From the NCBI GenBank assembly GCA_033762815.1, contig JANRLF010000006.1, forward strand, positions 186,001 through 250,000: a stretch of DNA of 64,000 bases, given 5' to 3'. This document shows positions 24,017-33,788 of this stretch, piece by piece. Both the position numbers and the translations under genes were made by a program. Numbering within the stretch: the stretch's first letter is position 1; each line of letters begins with the position of its first letter. The notes under the pieces are model-generated. The model was given only the letters and a program-made list of their open reading frames with translations. It made no database searches and had not been told where the DNA came from. This DNA is from JANRLF01 sp033762815. GTDB lineage: Bacteria; Bacteroidota; Bacteroidia; Chitinophagales; CAIOSU01.

Positions 24017-25495
24017 TTACTTACCTTTCTTGAAATTATTACCGCCTTTCGCAGTATTACCTGCTGGGCTACCTACACGGTCCATTGCACAACGGAAACC
24101 AACTGTGGCTGATGATTGGTCTTCTTGCAAGTATCTACGGGTACCCGGAGACATCCAATAAGCCCTATCGTTCCAAGAACCACCTTTGTACACACGTGAT
24201 TTATCATTTACTAATGAGCTTACACCATAATCATAAGTGGCTTCAGAAACTTCGTCACCATCTAAGTAGTTGATTACGTCGGCTTTCTTATAATTCCTTC
24301 TACCGGCAGCGTCTTCCTCTTTAACAGGCTCCCATTTCAAACGACCCAAAGAATCTTTCTCCACAGGAACACCATCAGCATCCAAAGTTTTGGTCATGAA
24401 AACGTTACCACGATAAGGGTTGAAGTCATTCACGTCTTCAGAAGAAAGCGGACGGTAAACGTCAGAAACCCATTCATTCACGTTACCAGCCATGTTGTAA
24501 AGGCCAAAATCATTCGGGAAGAAAGATTTAACCGGAGCGGTAACGGATGCATTATCGTTCAAGTTACCTGCCATACCCATCATATCACCTTTGTCGCGCT
24601 TGAAGTTGGCCAAGAAGTCACCTTGCCATCCGCCACCTTTTGGATAGCGCAAGCTAGTACCGTTCCAAGGGTAAATCCTACGGTCAGTAATCCTTTCCTC
24701 ATCGCCATAAGGTTGGTTACCTTTCAAAGCCAATGCGGCATACTCCCATTCGGCTTCTGTGGGCAGGCGGTAATCAGGCAACAAGATACCATCTTCAAAG
24801 CGTACAGGACGCTCGCCACTACCGTTAGGGTTCAAGTCAGGCAAGTTTTTCTTTACCATACCCTCGTATTGGCCCACCAAGTATGCTTCGGTATTGAAGT
24901 TGTCTTCATTTACCTGGTTAGGGTTCTTCTCCAAGATACCTTTTTCAATCAGCATCAATTCGTTCACCCTGTCCGTACGCCATTTGCAGTATTCTACTGC
25001 TTGCAACCAGGTAACACCTACCACTGGGTAGTCGCGGTAAGCTGGGTGGCGCAGGTAATATTCTACATATGGCTCGTTATAGGCCAGTTCGTCCCTCCAT
25101 ACCAATGTATCGGGTAAAGCCTTTCTATAAACTTCAGGGTAGTCGGTACCGAATGTACGGTTAATCCAGTACAGGTATTCCAAATAGTGTAGGTTGGAAA
25201 CCTCGGTTTGGTCCATGTAGAAAGAGTTCACGGTCACTTTCCTAGGCAAACTGTGGTATTCGAACATGATATCCTGCTCGGTCTGTCCCATTACGAAAGC
25301 ACCACCTTCCACCAGCGTTAAGCCTGGCCCAGTGGCTTGGCCTTCGTAAGGCAGCTTTTCAAAACCACCGAAATCAGGGTTGTTGTATTCCCAACCAGTG
25401 GTTTCCGATGCTCCACTATTCTTGTTGCAGGACGACATTCCTACCGCCAGCGTGAGTGCCATTGATGCAAGCACATAAAAACGCAATCTTCTCAT
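24017..25495 (-). CDS. gldJ: Gliding motility / T9SS lipoprotein GldJ
   Basis: A 492-residue lipoprotein (lipobox MSSC, Cys23) with a formylglycine-generating-enzyme-like (FGE-sulfatase) fold: GGAFVMGQTEQD, YMDQTEVSNLHYLEYLYW, PVVGVTWLQAVEYCKWRTDR, YRLPTEAEWEYAA, FGLYNMAGNVNEWVSDVYRP, RVYKGGSWNDRAYWMSPGTRR and VGFRCAM. The TTGWEYNNPDFGGFEK opening and the long insertion after the Cys-Lys-Trp-Arg segment mark it as GldJ rather than GldK. GldJ is an outer-membrane-associated component needed for gliding and stable T9SS. It lies beside porP/sprF and divergent from porU/porV, as in other gliding bacteria. The C-terminus is Gly/Lys-rich. Confidence 0.9.
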   Translation of the reverse strand: MRRLRFYVLASMALTLAVGMSSCNKNSGASETTGWEYNNPDFGGFEKLPYEGQATGPGLTLVEGGAFVMGQTEQDIMFEYHSLPRKVTVNSFYMDQTEVSNLHYLEYLYWINRTFGTDYPEVYRKALPDTLVWRDELAYNEPYVEYYLRHPAYRDYPVVGVTWLQAVEYCKWRTDRVNELMLIEKGILEKNPNQVNEDNFNTEAYLVGQYEGMVKKNLPDLNPNGSGERPVRFEDGILLPDYRLPTEAEWEYAALALKGNQPYGDEERITDRRIYPWNGTSLRYPKGGGWQGDFLANFKRDKGDMMGMAGNLNDNASVTAPVKSFFPNDFGLYNMAGNVNEWVSDVYRPLSSEDVNDFNPYRGNVFMTKTLDADGVPVEKDSLGRLKWEPVKEEDAAGRRNYKKADVINYLDGDEVSEATYDYGVSSLVNDKSRVYKGGSWNDRAYWMSPGTRRYLQEDQSSATVGFRCAMDRVGSPAGNTAKGGNNFKKGK

Positions 25496-25550
25496 GGATT
25501 TTAGGCTTTTTGAGTCTAAGAAACGCTAAAATAAGGTTATTATTGAAAAA

Positions 25551-26579
25551 TCAAAAATTCAAACTCGATGGACATTTAAGCCTCGATGTTTTCCGGCTGG
25601 GGTCCAAAGGCCCATTATCGCTGCCGAAATTAATCATCATAGATACTTCATGCGCCCCACCTGACGACTCCAGCTCGGAAATTGTGAAGTCATAGCTATA
25701 TCCCATCCTGAAATATCCTGCCTTAAAGCCTACCAACCCTATAACGGCATCGTTATTGCGAAAAGTATGTCGATAGTAGGCCCCGAAGTAAATAAATTCA
25801 ATATTTGCCATGACGCCCACATTCAACTGTGATGCGCCTGATTGCAAGGTGACGAGCGCATTTGGGGAAATGTATTTGTCGCTTTCGCGCTTCTTGGGCG
25901 TCAAATCAATAACGCCGCCCGCATGTATGGTAGCCTTTACTGGAGCCTTATAAGTTAAGCTGCTATCGTTCTGTATTAAAGTTTCCTTAAAAGGGATAAT
26001 GTGCTGAAAACTTAAACCGCCATAGATATTGGGCGAGTAGGCAACGAACCCTGCACCAAAATCGGGATTGTTGATTTTTCCCGATGCGGGCAACTGCTCA
26101 CTGGTAACATTGGCCAAGCCATTGACATTTTGAAAACCGTAAAGCGGGTCTATTTGGTCATTGAAATACAAGCGCGACAAATCCAGCCTTTTATTAGTAA
26201 GGCCTGCATTGAGACCAATCCGTAAACCCACCTTATCAGCCAAACGGATTTGATAGGAATAGCTTGCCCTGACGGTGATGGATTTGATGAGGCCATCCGC
26301 TACACGGTCGTTCATGATGAAAAAGCCCACCCCGCTATTGATGCGCTCAAAGTGTTGGTCGTAAGAAAATGCGGTGGTGATGTAACCTTTTTCTATTTTT
26401 GGCCATTCATTGCGGAAATTGAGGTTGAACCTAGGGCCATAGGCAATACCGGACAAAGCCGGATTTAGGTTCATGGGGGCAGAATAGAACTGACTAAATT
26501 CAGGATCTTGTGCCACGGAAGGAATGGCAAAAAACAATCCTACGAGGGCTAAAAATATTTGTAAAAAATTTTTGACCAT
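25551..26579 (-). CDS. PorP/SprF family T9SS outer-membrane protein
   Basis: A 342-residue predicted outer-membrane beta-barrel with signal peptide (FLQIFLALVGLFFAIPSVAQ). The family hallmark is DPEFSQFYSAPMNLNPALSG, followed by LNFRNEWPKIEKGYITTAFSYDQHF and alternating amphipathic strands, ending near FKAGYFRMGYSYDFTISELE. PorP/SprF proteins anchor surface adhesins or associate with the T9SS trans-envelope complex. The gene is 55 bp upstream of gldJ on the same strand and divergent from porU. Paralogues are common, so the specific partner is uncertain; no adhesin gene is directly adjacent. Confidence 0.88.
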   Translation of the reverse strand: MVKNFLQIFLALVGLFFAIPSVAQDPEFSQFYSAPMNLNPALSGIAYGPRFNLNFRNEWPKIEKGYITTAFSYDQHFERINSGVGFFIMNDRVADGLIKSITVRASYSYQIRLADKVGLRIGLNAGLTNKRLDLSRLYFNDQIDPLYGFQNVNGLANVTSEQLPASGKINNPDFGAGFVAYSPNIYGGLSFQHIIPFKETLIQNDSSLTYKAPVKATIHAGGVIDLTPKKRESDKYISPNALVTLQSGASQLNVGVMANIEFIYFGAYYRHTFRNNDAVIGLVGFKAGYFRMGYSYDFTISELESSGGAHEVSMMINFGSDNGPLDPSRKTSRLKCPSSLNF

Positions 26580-26697
26580 TAAGGGTGAACCTTTTTTAAA
26601 GCTGATTTCTTTATTATTAACTGCAATAATACAGATATATTGCCGTTACTCAAAAGTTGCGTTAAAAAACCACCTTGCCTAAAGTAAACCCATTTGC

Positions 26698-29600
26698 ATG
26701 AGATTTTTGCTGCTAAGTTTCAGTTTATTTACCCTCGTTTCTGCACAAGCAGGCAACATACAAATTAGCGATGAAATTAACTGGGGAAAGGATATTGCGA
26801 AAGTGCAAACCAGTGCCTCTTCCTGGGTACAGGTATTAAATTGTACAGGGTGCGACAATGACGAACAGAACAATTACCTTCCAACCTACACTAAAGTAAT
26901 TGCTGTTCCAACTGAAGGTGATATGGTTTTCAGCTTTACTGAAACTAAGTTCGAACATTTAAATACGCTTCCCTCTGGAATTGACTCCAGTACTTTGCCC
27001 ACCGAAATTGAAGTAAAATACCATATTGCCTACCAAAGGAAACAGCCAAAAGCTTCCTTGTTTTTTGTGCCACTTCGAAAAAATGCAATTACCGGTGCTG
27101 TAGAAAAGTTGGTATCGTATAAGATAGAGATAAGTATATTGCCGAATGCTAAAAAGCAAGCTGCTGCTACCCCCAGCTACGCGGCCAATTCCGTATTGAG
27201 TACAGGTTCTTGGTACAAGGTATCGGTTGATAAGGACGGCCTTTACAAAATTGATTATCAGTTTTTGAAGGATATAGGCATTAACCCCGATGGTATCGAC
27301 CCACGCAATATCCATATTTATGGCAATGGTGGCGGTATGTTACCTGAAGCAAACAGCGAGTTCAGGCATGATGACCTTACCGAAAATGCCATCATCGTAT
27401 CCGGCGAAAATGATGGTGTTTTCAATCAAGGCGATTACATTCTTTTTTATGGGCAGGCACCTGACCGATGGGTATATGACGGAAGCCAAAAAGTATACCA
27501 CCATCAATTGAACCTGTATTCAAAGGTGACGGCTTATTTTATTACCGTAAACAGTACTGCTGGCAAACGAATCAATACCGCACCAGTGGTAGCTAACCCC
27601 ACTGAAACGGTGACAAGCTTTGACGACCATCAGTTTCATAACCTGGAGGACGTGAATTTCATGGAATCGGGCAGGGTATGGTATGGTGAATACTTTAGTT
27701 TCAGCACCCCCAGCCAAAGCTTTACCTTTGATTTCCCAAATCTCGTTACCACTGAGCCTGTTTACTTTAAAACTTCCTTAGCAGCAAGATCCCTTTCTGG
27801 CAGCACTAACTTTGGAGTAAACGTAAACAGTCAAAATGTCGCTAATATTTCTTTATCAACGGTAAGCGGCTCATATGACGATGCCTTTGCCCAAATCAAA
27901 ACATTTTCTGACAGTATATATGCCACCTCCAGCGCATTGAATGTCAATTATACTTTCAGTAACGCAAACTCCTCGGCAGAAGGCTGGTTGGATTATATTG
28001 AATTGAATGCCCGCAGGAACTTGAGTTATACGGGAGGCTTATTGAGTTTTAGGGATAAAAATTCTTTTGGGCCTGGCAAGCGTGCCCAATTTGTTATCAG
28101 CAATGCCAATAGCAACATTCGGGTTTTGGATGTAACCGACCCTACCAATGCCGCCTTCACTAATACAAGCCTCAATGGCAGCCAATTGAGTTTCACAGCA
28201 AATACGGATATTCTTAGGGAATTTGTGGCTTATGATGCCAACGGAAGTTTCTTCACCCCAGGGAAAATAGGCAATGTCGCCAATCAAAATCTACATGCTG
28301 TAGATCAGCCCGAAATGGTGATTGTAACTTCTGCCGAGCTAATGGCAGCAGCCAACCGTTTGGCCGATCATCGCAGAACAAATACTGGCCTTTCCGTAGC
28401 GGTAATTGATATACAGCAAGTGTATAATGAATTTTCATCTGGCGTTCAGGACTTAGGTGCCATCCGCGATTTTATGCGCATGCTGTATGTGCGGGCTGGT
28501 AATGATGAAGATGCCTTGCCCAGATTCCTGCTGTTGTTTGGCGATGGTTCCTACGATTATAAGGATTTAGAGCCCAACAATTCCAACATTATCCCTGTGT
28601 TTGAAAGTTGGAACTCCACCAACCCTATCAGTAGTTTTTGCACCGATGATTTCTATGGTTTTTTGGATGAAAATGAAGGGATGGATGCGGGTTCGTCCGA
28701 TTTATTGGATATCGGCATTGGCCGCATACCGGTAAGCACCTTGGAAAAGGCTAATGAAATGGTGGATAAAATCATCCATTACGAGTCTTCGGCCACTTTA
28801 GGAAGCTGGCGAAACAACCTCACCTTCATCGGCGACGATGAAGATGGGGATACCCATTTGCAACAAAGTTTGGCGCATTGCGTATACATGGAAACAAACT
28901 TTCCGGAGTACAACGTAGACAAGATTATGCTCGATGCCTATAAACAGGAATCGACGCCAGCAGGGAGCAGATATCCGGACGTAAAAGACGCAATCAATAA
29001 AAAAATGTTCTCTGGCTGTTTAATACTCAATTATAGTGGTCACGGTGGGGTGAACGGCATGGCCCATGAGCGTATTATGGATATCAATGATATCCGGTCT
29101 TGGGAAAACTATGACAAAATGCCCCTGTTCATGACCGCCACTTGCGAGTTCAGCCGTTTTGATGCCCCCTCGAAATTAGCTGCTGGGGAAGAAGTATTGT
29201 TGAATCCAAAAGGCGGCGCGATAGCTTTGGTAACTACTATGCGCCTTGTTTTTGCAAGCAGCAATAAAGAGATAAACGATAAGTTTTTACAGAGCGCCTT
29301 TAACCCCTATGAAGGAACCCGCATGCCCACTTTAGGGGAAGCGACTATGTTGAGCAAGAATATTACCAGCAACTCGCAGAATAAGCGCAAGTTCGTATTG
29401 TTGGGCGACCCTGCCTTGACCCTAGCCTATCCAGAGTATGAGGTGGTGACCACGCACATAGATGACCATCCAATCGCCGTGACCAATGATACCCTAAAGG
29501 CATTAAAACAGATAACTATCAAAGGCGAGGTGCATGACCACAACGGTGTTAAAATGGAAACATTTAACGGGGTTGTCTATCCTACCATTTATGATAAGCC

Positions 29601-30516
29601 CATAGACGTTACCACCTTGGCCAATGACCCATCCAGTAGAAAAACCAGTTTTCAACTGCTAAAGAACATTGTTTTCAAAGGGAAGGCTTCCGTTACCAAT
29701 GGCGAATTCAGTTTTACATTTATTGTGCCCAAAGATATTTCCTACAATTTCGGACAGGGAAAAATCAGCTATTATGCTGATAATGGCGATATAGATGCGA
29801 ATGGTTATAGTTTCGATATCGTAGTAGGCGGTACCGCTGATAGTTTTGCCACCGATAATGCCGGCCCTGTGGTGGACGTGTATATGAATGATGAGCAGTT
29901 TGTATTCGGGGGCATAACCGATGCGAACCCCATATTGCTGGTCAAGCTAAATGATTTTAGTGGCATTAACACCGTGGGCAATGGCATCGGCCACGATATC
30001 ACGGCTGTTTTGGATGACGACTCTCGTAATACGATGGTGCTGAACGACTATTATGAATCAGACCAAGACAACTATAAAACGGGCAGCTTGTATTATCCCT
30101 TGGCTAATATTGCTGAAGGTAGGCACAGGATTAATGTTAAAGCTTGGGACGTGTATAATAATTCGGCTGAGGGATATACGGAATTCGTGGTGGCTTCCAC
30201 TGCCAGTCTGGCTTTGGAACATGTGATGAATTACCCCAACCCATTCATGACTAGTACGAATTTTTCGTTCGAACACAATAAACCCGGCCAACCGATGTTT
30301 GTAAAGGTGCAAATCTATGGCATATCAGGCCAATTGGTTAAAACCATACAAGAGAGCTTGGAGCCTGAAGGTTATAGGGTAAGCAATATACAATGGGATG
30401 GCTTGGATGACAATGGCCAAAACATTGGCAAAGGCGTGTATGTGTACAAAATTACCGTGCTAACTGCTGATGGCGAATCGGCACAGGGTTTTGAGAAATT
30501 GGTTCTTTTAAAGTAA
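26698..30516 (+). CDS. porU: Type IX secretion system sortase PorU
   Basis: A 1272-residue secreted gingipain-like (C25) protein with signal peptide (FLLLSFSLFTLVSAQA). The catalytic pair lies in LILNYSGHGGVNG (His782) and MTATCEFSRFD (Cys816). Upstream are DNALPRFLLLFGDGSYDY-type and LDIGIGRIPVSTLEKANEMVDK blocks, and after the catalytic domain GGAIALVTTMRLVF and FVLLGDPALTLAYP. The C-terminal end is a type A T9SS sorting-like domain: YPNPFMTSTNFSFEH, IYGISGQLVKTI and NIGKGVYVYKI. PorU removes the sorting domain and attaches cargo to surface glycolipid. It is followed 23 bp later by porV, its usual partner. Confidence 0.93.
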   Translation: MRFLLLSFSLFTLVSAQAGNIQISDEINWGKDIAKVQTSASSWVQVLNCTGCDNDEQNNYLPTYTKVIAVPTEGDMVFSFTETKFEHLNTLPSGIDSSTLPTEIEVKYHIAYQRKQPKASLFFVPLRKNAITGAVEKLVSYKIEISILPNAKKQAAATPSYAANSVLSTGSWYKVSVDKDGLYKIDYQFLKDIGINPDGIDPRNIHIYGNGGGMLPEANSEFRHDDLTENAIIVSGENDGVFNQGDYILFYGQAPDRWVYDGSQKVYHHQLNLYSKVTAYFITVNSTAGKRINTAPVVANPTETVTSFDDHQFHNLEDVNFMESGRVWYGEYFSFSTPSQSFTFDFPNLVTTEPVYFKTSLAARSLSGSTNFGVNVNSQNVANISLSTVSGSYDDAFAQIKTFSDSIYATSSALNVNYTFSNANSSAEGWLDYIELNARRNLSYTGGLLSFRDKNSFGPGKRAQFVISNANSNIRVLDVTDPTNAAFTNTSLNGSQLSFTANTDILREFVAYDANGSFFTPGKIGNVANQNLHAVDQPEMVIVTSAELMAAANRLADHRRTNTGLSVAVIDIQQVYNEFSSGVQDLGAIRDFMRMLYVRAGNDEDALPRFLLLFGDGSYDYKDLEPNNSNIIPVFESWNSTNPISSFCTDDFYGFLDENEGMDAGSSDLLDIGIGRIPVSTLEKANEMVDKIIHYESSATLGSWRNNLTFIGDDEDGDTHLQQSLAHCVYMETNFPEYNVDKIMLDAYKQESTPAGSRYPDVKDAINKKMFSGCLILNYSGHGGVNGMAHERIMDINDIRSWENYDKMPLFMTATCEFSRFDAPSKLAAGEEVLLNPKGGAIALVTTMRLVFASSNKEINDKFLQSAFNPYEGTRMPTLGEATMLSKNITSNSQNKRKFVLLGDPALTLAYPEYEVVTTHIDDHPIAVTNDTLKALKQITIKGEVHDHNGVKMETFNGVVYPTIYDKPIDVTTLANDPSSRKTSFQLLKNIVFKGKASVTNGEFSFTFIVPKDISYNFGQGKISYYADNGDIDANGYSFDIVVGGTADSFATDNAGPVVDVYMNDEQFVFGGITDANPILLVKLNDFSGINTVGNGIGHDITAVLDDDSRNTMVLNDYYESDQDNYKTGSLYYPLANIAEGRHRINVKAWDVYNNSAEGYTEFVVASTASLALEHVMNYPNPFMTSTNFSFEHNKPGQPMFVKVQIYGISGQLVKTIQESLEPEGYRVSNIQWDGLDDNGQNIGKGVYVYKITVLTADGESAQGFEKLVLLK

Positions 30517-30539
30517 TTTAGCGGATTAAGCAATACTAT

Positions 30540-31805
30540 ATGAAAAAAATCACCCAGACGAGTATAAGTGCTGCCATTGTTGTGCTCTTGTTGCTTTCAG
30601 GCAACAGTATGAGGGCGCAATCAGGCGGATTAGGGAGCAACGACAAGGGCTTTCCCGTTACTACAGCCGTTCCTTTCTTACGCATTGCTCCTGATGCCCG
30701 TTCAGGTGGTATGGGCGAAGTTGGTATTGCTTTGCAACCCGATTCTATCAATGACCCCAACGGTACTTTCCATAACCCCGCCAAAGTAGCGTTCAATACC
30801 CGCCCCTTGGGTATTTCAGTAAGTTATACGCCTTGGCTGCGCCAATTGGTGAACGATATCTATCTGGCCCATCTATCGGCCTATTATAAAATTGATAAGC
30901 TGCAAGCAGTAGCCATGTCATTGCGCTATTTCTCTTTGGGGCAAATTACTTTTACCAATGTACAGGGCGAAAACACTGGCCAATTCAGGCCCAATGAATT
31001 CTCCATCGATGGTTCCTATTCCCGTATCCTAGCGAAAGGTTTTTCAGCTGGTATTGGCTTGCGCTTCATCTATTCCAACCTAGCCACCGGGCAAACGGTG
31101 AACGGAGTAGCCATTAGCCCAGGTATCGCTGCAGCTGCTGATATCGCATTTTACTATAACAAGCCGATTAAACTGAAAAAGATGAAAACCAATTTGGCTT
31201 TCGGCTTAAACCTTTCCAACATTGGCAGTAAAATATCCTATACCGAGTCGGCTGAAAAAGATTTCATACCCATGAACATGGGCTTGGGTACCGCCTGGCA
31301 AATCAATATTGACGACCACAACCAAATTACCCTTGCCGTAGATGCCAACAAGTTGATGGTGCCCACACCTTCTACCGTAGATGCAGATAGCAACGGCATT
31401 TTGGATTACCGTGAAAAATCGGTACCTGCTGGCTTGTTCGGTTCTTTTGGAGATGCCCCCAATGGCTTTAAGGAAGAAATGCAGGAGTTTATAGTACAGG
31501 TTGGTGCCGAATATTGGTACGATCAACTGTTTGCCGTTAGGGCAGGGTACTTTCACGAAGCTTCCAATAAAGGTGGCCGCCAATTCCTTACCGCCGGCTT
31601 GGGATTAAGGTACAGTGTTTTTGGTTTGGACTTCTCCTACTTGATACCTACTACCAGCAAACGCAATCCATTGGATAACACGCTACGTTTTACCTTGGTA
31701 TTTACTTTTGCTAAGTTGAACAAAGGCAAGGACGAACCGCCAGCCCCTGTTGATGGTACCAGTACCAGCAGCCGCATGATGGATTATTTCCGTCGATCTT
31801 TGTAA
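30540..31805 (+). CDS. porV: Type IX secretion system outer-membrane protein PorV
   Basis: A 421-residue beta-barrel protein with signal peptide ending MRAQ. Family features are FLRIAPDARSGGMGEVGIAL, FHNPAKVAFN, a GISVSYTPWLRQLVNDIYL strand, and later GAEYWYDQLFAVRAGYFHE and RNPLDNTLRFTLVFTF. PorV (LptO) shuttles cargo from the Sov translocon to the PorU sortase in the outer membrane. It sits 23 bp after porU and is co-transcribed. The last 22 bp overlap, on the other strand, a candidate small membrane protein gene. Confidence 0.92.
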   Translation: MKKITQTSISAAIVVLLLLSGNSMRAQSGGLGSNDKGFPVTTAVPFLRIAPDARSGGMGEVGIALQPDSINDPNGTFHNPAKVAFNTRPLGISVSYTPWLRQLVNDIYLAHLSAYYKIDKLQAVAMSLRYFSLGQITFTNVQGENTGQFRPNEFSIDGSYSRILAKGFSAGIGLRFIYSNLATGQTVNGVAISPGIAAAADIAFYYNKPIKLKKMKTNLAFGLNLSNIGSKISYTESAEKDFIPMNMGLGTAWQINIDDHNQITLAVDANKLMVPTPSTVDADSNGILDYREKSVPAGLFGSFGDAPNGFKEEMQEFIVQVGAEYWYDQLFAVRAGYFHEASNKGGRQFLTAGLGLRYSVFGLDFSYLIPTTSKRNPLDNTLRFTLVFTFAKLNKGKDEPPAPVDGTSTSSRMMDYFRRSL

Positions 31806-31900
31806 TCCAAATAGTAGCCGTAGAAGATTAGTGCCAGTACCACTGCTACGCCTATAAAGGCTATCAGTTTGGTAGTGCCATAGTGGGGGATATCCTGCAT
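31784..31900 (-). CDS. Candidate 38-residue single-pass membrane protein
   Basis: Reading from the ATG at 31900: MQDIPHYGTTKLIAFIGVA, then VVLALIFYGYYLDYKDRRK and TAA. It has one clean hydrophobic helix (about residues 12-30) with a strongly positive C-terminal end, the shape of real small membrane proteins. It lies 45 bp downstream of the TerC-like gene on the same strand and could be co-transcribed with it. It overlaps the 3' end of porV by 22 bp. I do not recognise a family, and chance occurrence cannot be excluded. Confidence 0.4.
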   Translation of the reverse strand: MQDIPHYGTTKLIAFIGVAVVLALIFYGYYLDYKDRRK

Positions 31901-31945
31901 GGTAACATGTTTTACATAGCACAAGATACGGCAAGTAAAGCAATG

Positions 31946-32917
31946 CTAATTTCTTCTTGAGCGCCATATAGAGGCCAGCACCGATAGGACAAGCGTAACA
32001 GCCACTACAGATAGTGATAAGGCAGAGGAAATATGGTAAAAGGAGGAGACTACCATTTTGACCCCTATAAATGCCAAAATGAAGCCCAAGCCATACTTCA
32101 AATAATGGAAAAGCCTAAAGAAATTATTTAAGAGGAAATAGAGGGTGCGCAGTCCAAGGATGGCGAAGATATTGGAAGTGTATAGGATTAAAGGGTCTTT
32201 GGAAACGGAAAAAATAGCGGGAATGGAATCCACTGCAAACAGCACGTCGGTCAATTCAATAACGCCCACTACCAGTAGCAAGGGGGTAGCATAACGTTTA
32301 CCATCTATTTTGGTGAAAAAACGGCTCCCGACATAGCTTTCCGTTACGGGCAATATTTTCCGAATCAATCTTACTGCTGGGTTCTTCGAAAAGTCCTGTT
32401 CATCTTCATTATTGGCCATAAATGATTTGATGCCAGCGTACAAAAGAAAAAAACCAAACAGCGTAAGGATAACGTTAATGTGCACCGTTTGGCCAAACCA
32501 TTCCATGGGCGGCAGATAGGTCTTTTCAATGAGCCATACGCCTGAAAAAATGAAAATGGCCCTAAATACAATAGCGCCTAAAATGCCCCAAAACAACACT
32601 TTGTGCTGGTACTGGCTAGGCACTTGAAAAAAGGAAAAAATGAGGATGAACACGAAGAGATTGTCAACCGACAAAGCCTCTTCTATCAAGTAAGCGGTAA
32701 AAAATTCGGCAGCCTTGGTTTCGCCATATCTAAAGAATACAAAAATGCCGAAAGCTACTGCCAGGCCCACCCAAACCCCGCACCATATCAATGCCTGCCT
32801 ATTGGTAATCTCTTTTGAGCTACGGTTGAAAAAGCCCAAGTCAAGTGCCAGCATCACTACTACCAGTACCGAAAAACCAATAAACAGCCATTTTTCATCT
32901 GCCAGCAACTGCTCCAT
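31946..32917 (-). CDS. TerC/Alx family membrane protein
   Basis: A 323-residue protein with about 8-9 membrane helices. TerC hallmarks are LALDLGFFNRSSKEIT, AAEFFTAYLIEEALSVDNLFVFILIFSFF (acidic residues inside helices), VIELTDVLFAVDSIPAIFSVSKDP and GLRTLYFLLNN. TerC/Alx proteins act in manganese or other metal export, and partner with the Sec system in some bacteria. The length and helix arrangement match E. coli Alx. No yybP-ykoY manganese riboswitch is recognisable in the 163 bp between this start and exbB. Confidence 0.88.
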   Translation of the reverse strand: MEQLLADEKWLFIGFSVLVVVMLALDLGFFNRSSKEITNRQALIWCGVWVGLAVAFGIFVFFRYGETKAAEFFTAYLIEEALSVDNLFVFILIFSFFQVPSQYQHKVLFWGILGAIVFRAIFIFSGVWLIEKTYLPPMEWFGQTVHINVILTLFGFFLLYAGIKSFMANNEDEQDFSKNPAVRLIRKILPVTESYVGSRFFTKIDGKRYATPLLLVVGVIELTDVLFAVDSIPAIFSVSKDPLILYTSNIFAILGLRTLYFLLNNFFRLFHYLKYGLGFILAFIGVKMVVSSFYHISSALSLSVVAVTLVLSVLASIWRSRRN

Positions 32918-33080
32918 ATGGTGCTAAATTAGGACGAAAAAATGATTGGCAGGTTAGGCCGGGCTGTTTTGCTTAAGAGATTATCAACAAGATGATAAGG
33001 TATAGGTAGGTGTAAAGGAAAGCACACACAACATTATTTTTATCGCACCGTTTTTAAGGGAGTTACAAATCAATCCGATA

Positions 33081-33788
33081 ATGAATTTAATCAGCTTCTT
33101 TTTGCAAGCGACGCCAGTAGCGATCGATACCTTGAATAACGCCGCCCAAACAACGACGGAGCAAGAAAAACTCTCCGTACTGGACTTGATGATGAAGGGT
33201 GGTGTACTGATGATACCTATCCTGCTGCTCTCCTTGGTTGCCGTATATATTTTCGTGGAGCGCTACCTGACTATCAGCAAGGCTGGCAGAATAGAGCCTA
33301 CCTTTCTGCCTTCCATAGCCGATAGATTGCAGCATGGCGACGTAAAATCGGCCATCCACCAGTGCAAATCTACCAACTTACCCATTGCACGTATTCTGGA
33401 GCGGGGCCTTTCCCGCATCGGTACCCCGAAAAGGGAAATTGAAGACAGTATGGAAACCATGGCAAAAGTAGAAGTATATAAACTCGAAAAGGGATTGAAT
33501 ATACTGGCTGCAGTGGCTTCCATTGCTCCTATGTTTGGTTTCCTTGGCACGGTAGTAGGGATGATTACCGCCTTCCACCAAATAGCCTTGAGCGACACCA
33601 TCAGCATTGGCGTAATAGCCGGCGGTATTTATGTGAAAATGGTTTCCTCTGCATCAGGCTTAATAGTAGGCGTTATGGCGCACATGTTCCATACCATCCT
33701 CAATTCCATGATTGACCGCACGGTGAACAAGATGGAACTTACCGCCATCAACTTTATGGACGTACTGCACCAACCTGTTGCCGCATGA
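33081..33788 (+). CDS. exbB: MotA/TolQ/ExbB proton channel family protein
   Basis: A 235-residue protein with three membrane helices. The first is LMMKGGVLMIPILLLSLVAVYIFVERYL; the last two form the proton channel, LNILAAVASIAPMFGFLGTVVGMITAF and IAGGIYVKMVSSASGLIVGVMAHMF. With ExbD it converts proton motive force into movement of TonB (or of TolA-like or gliding partners). It overlaps exbD by 4 bp (ATGA). No tonB gene follows, so the energised partner must be elsewhere. Start ATG at 33081. Confidence 0.88.
   Translation: MNLISFFLQATPVAIDTLNNAAQTTTEQEKLSVLDLMMKGGVLMIPILLLSLVAVYIFVERYLTISKAGRIEPTFLPSIADRLQHGDVKSAIHQCKSTNLPIARILERGLSRIGTPKREIEDSMETMAKVEVYKLEKGLNILAAVASIAPMFGFLGTVVGMITAFHQIALSDTISIGVIAGGIYVKMVSSASGLIVGVMAHMFHTILNSMIDRTVNKMELTAINFMDVLHQPVAA

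Noticed and set aside
32918..33080. yybP-ykoY manganese riboswitch upstream of terC
   Set aside because: The conserved purine-rich core and paired arms were not found in the 163 bp.
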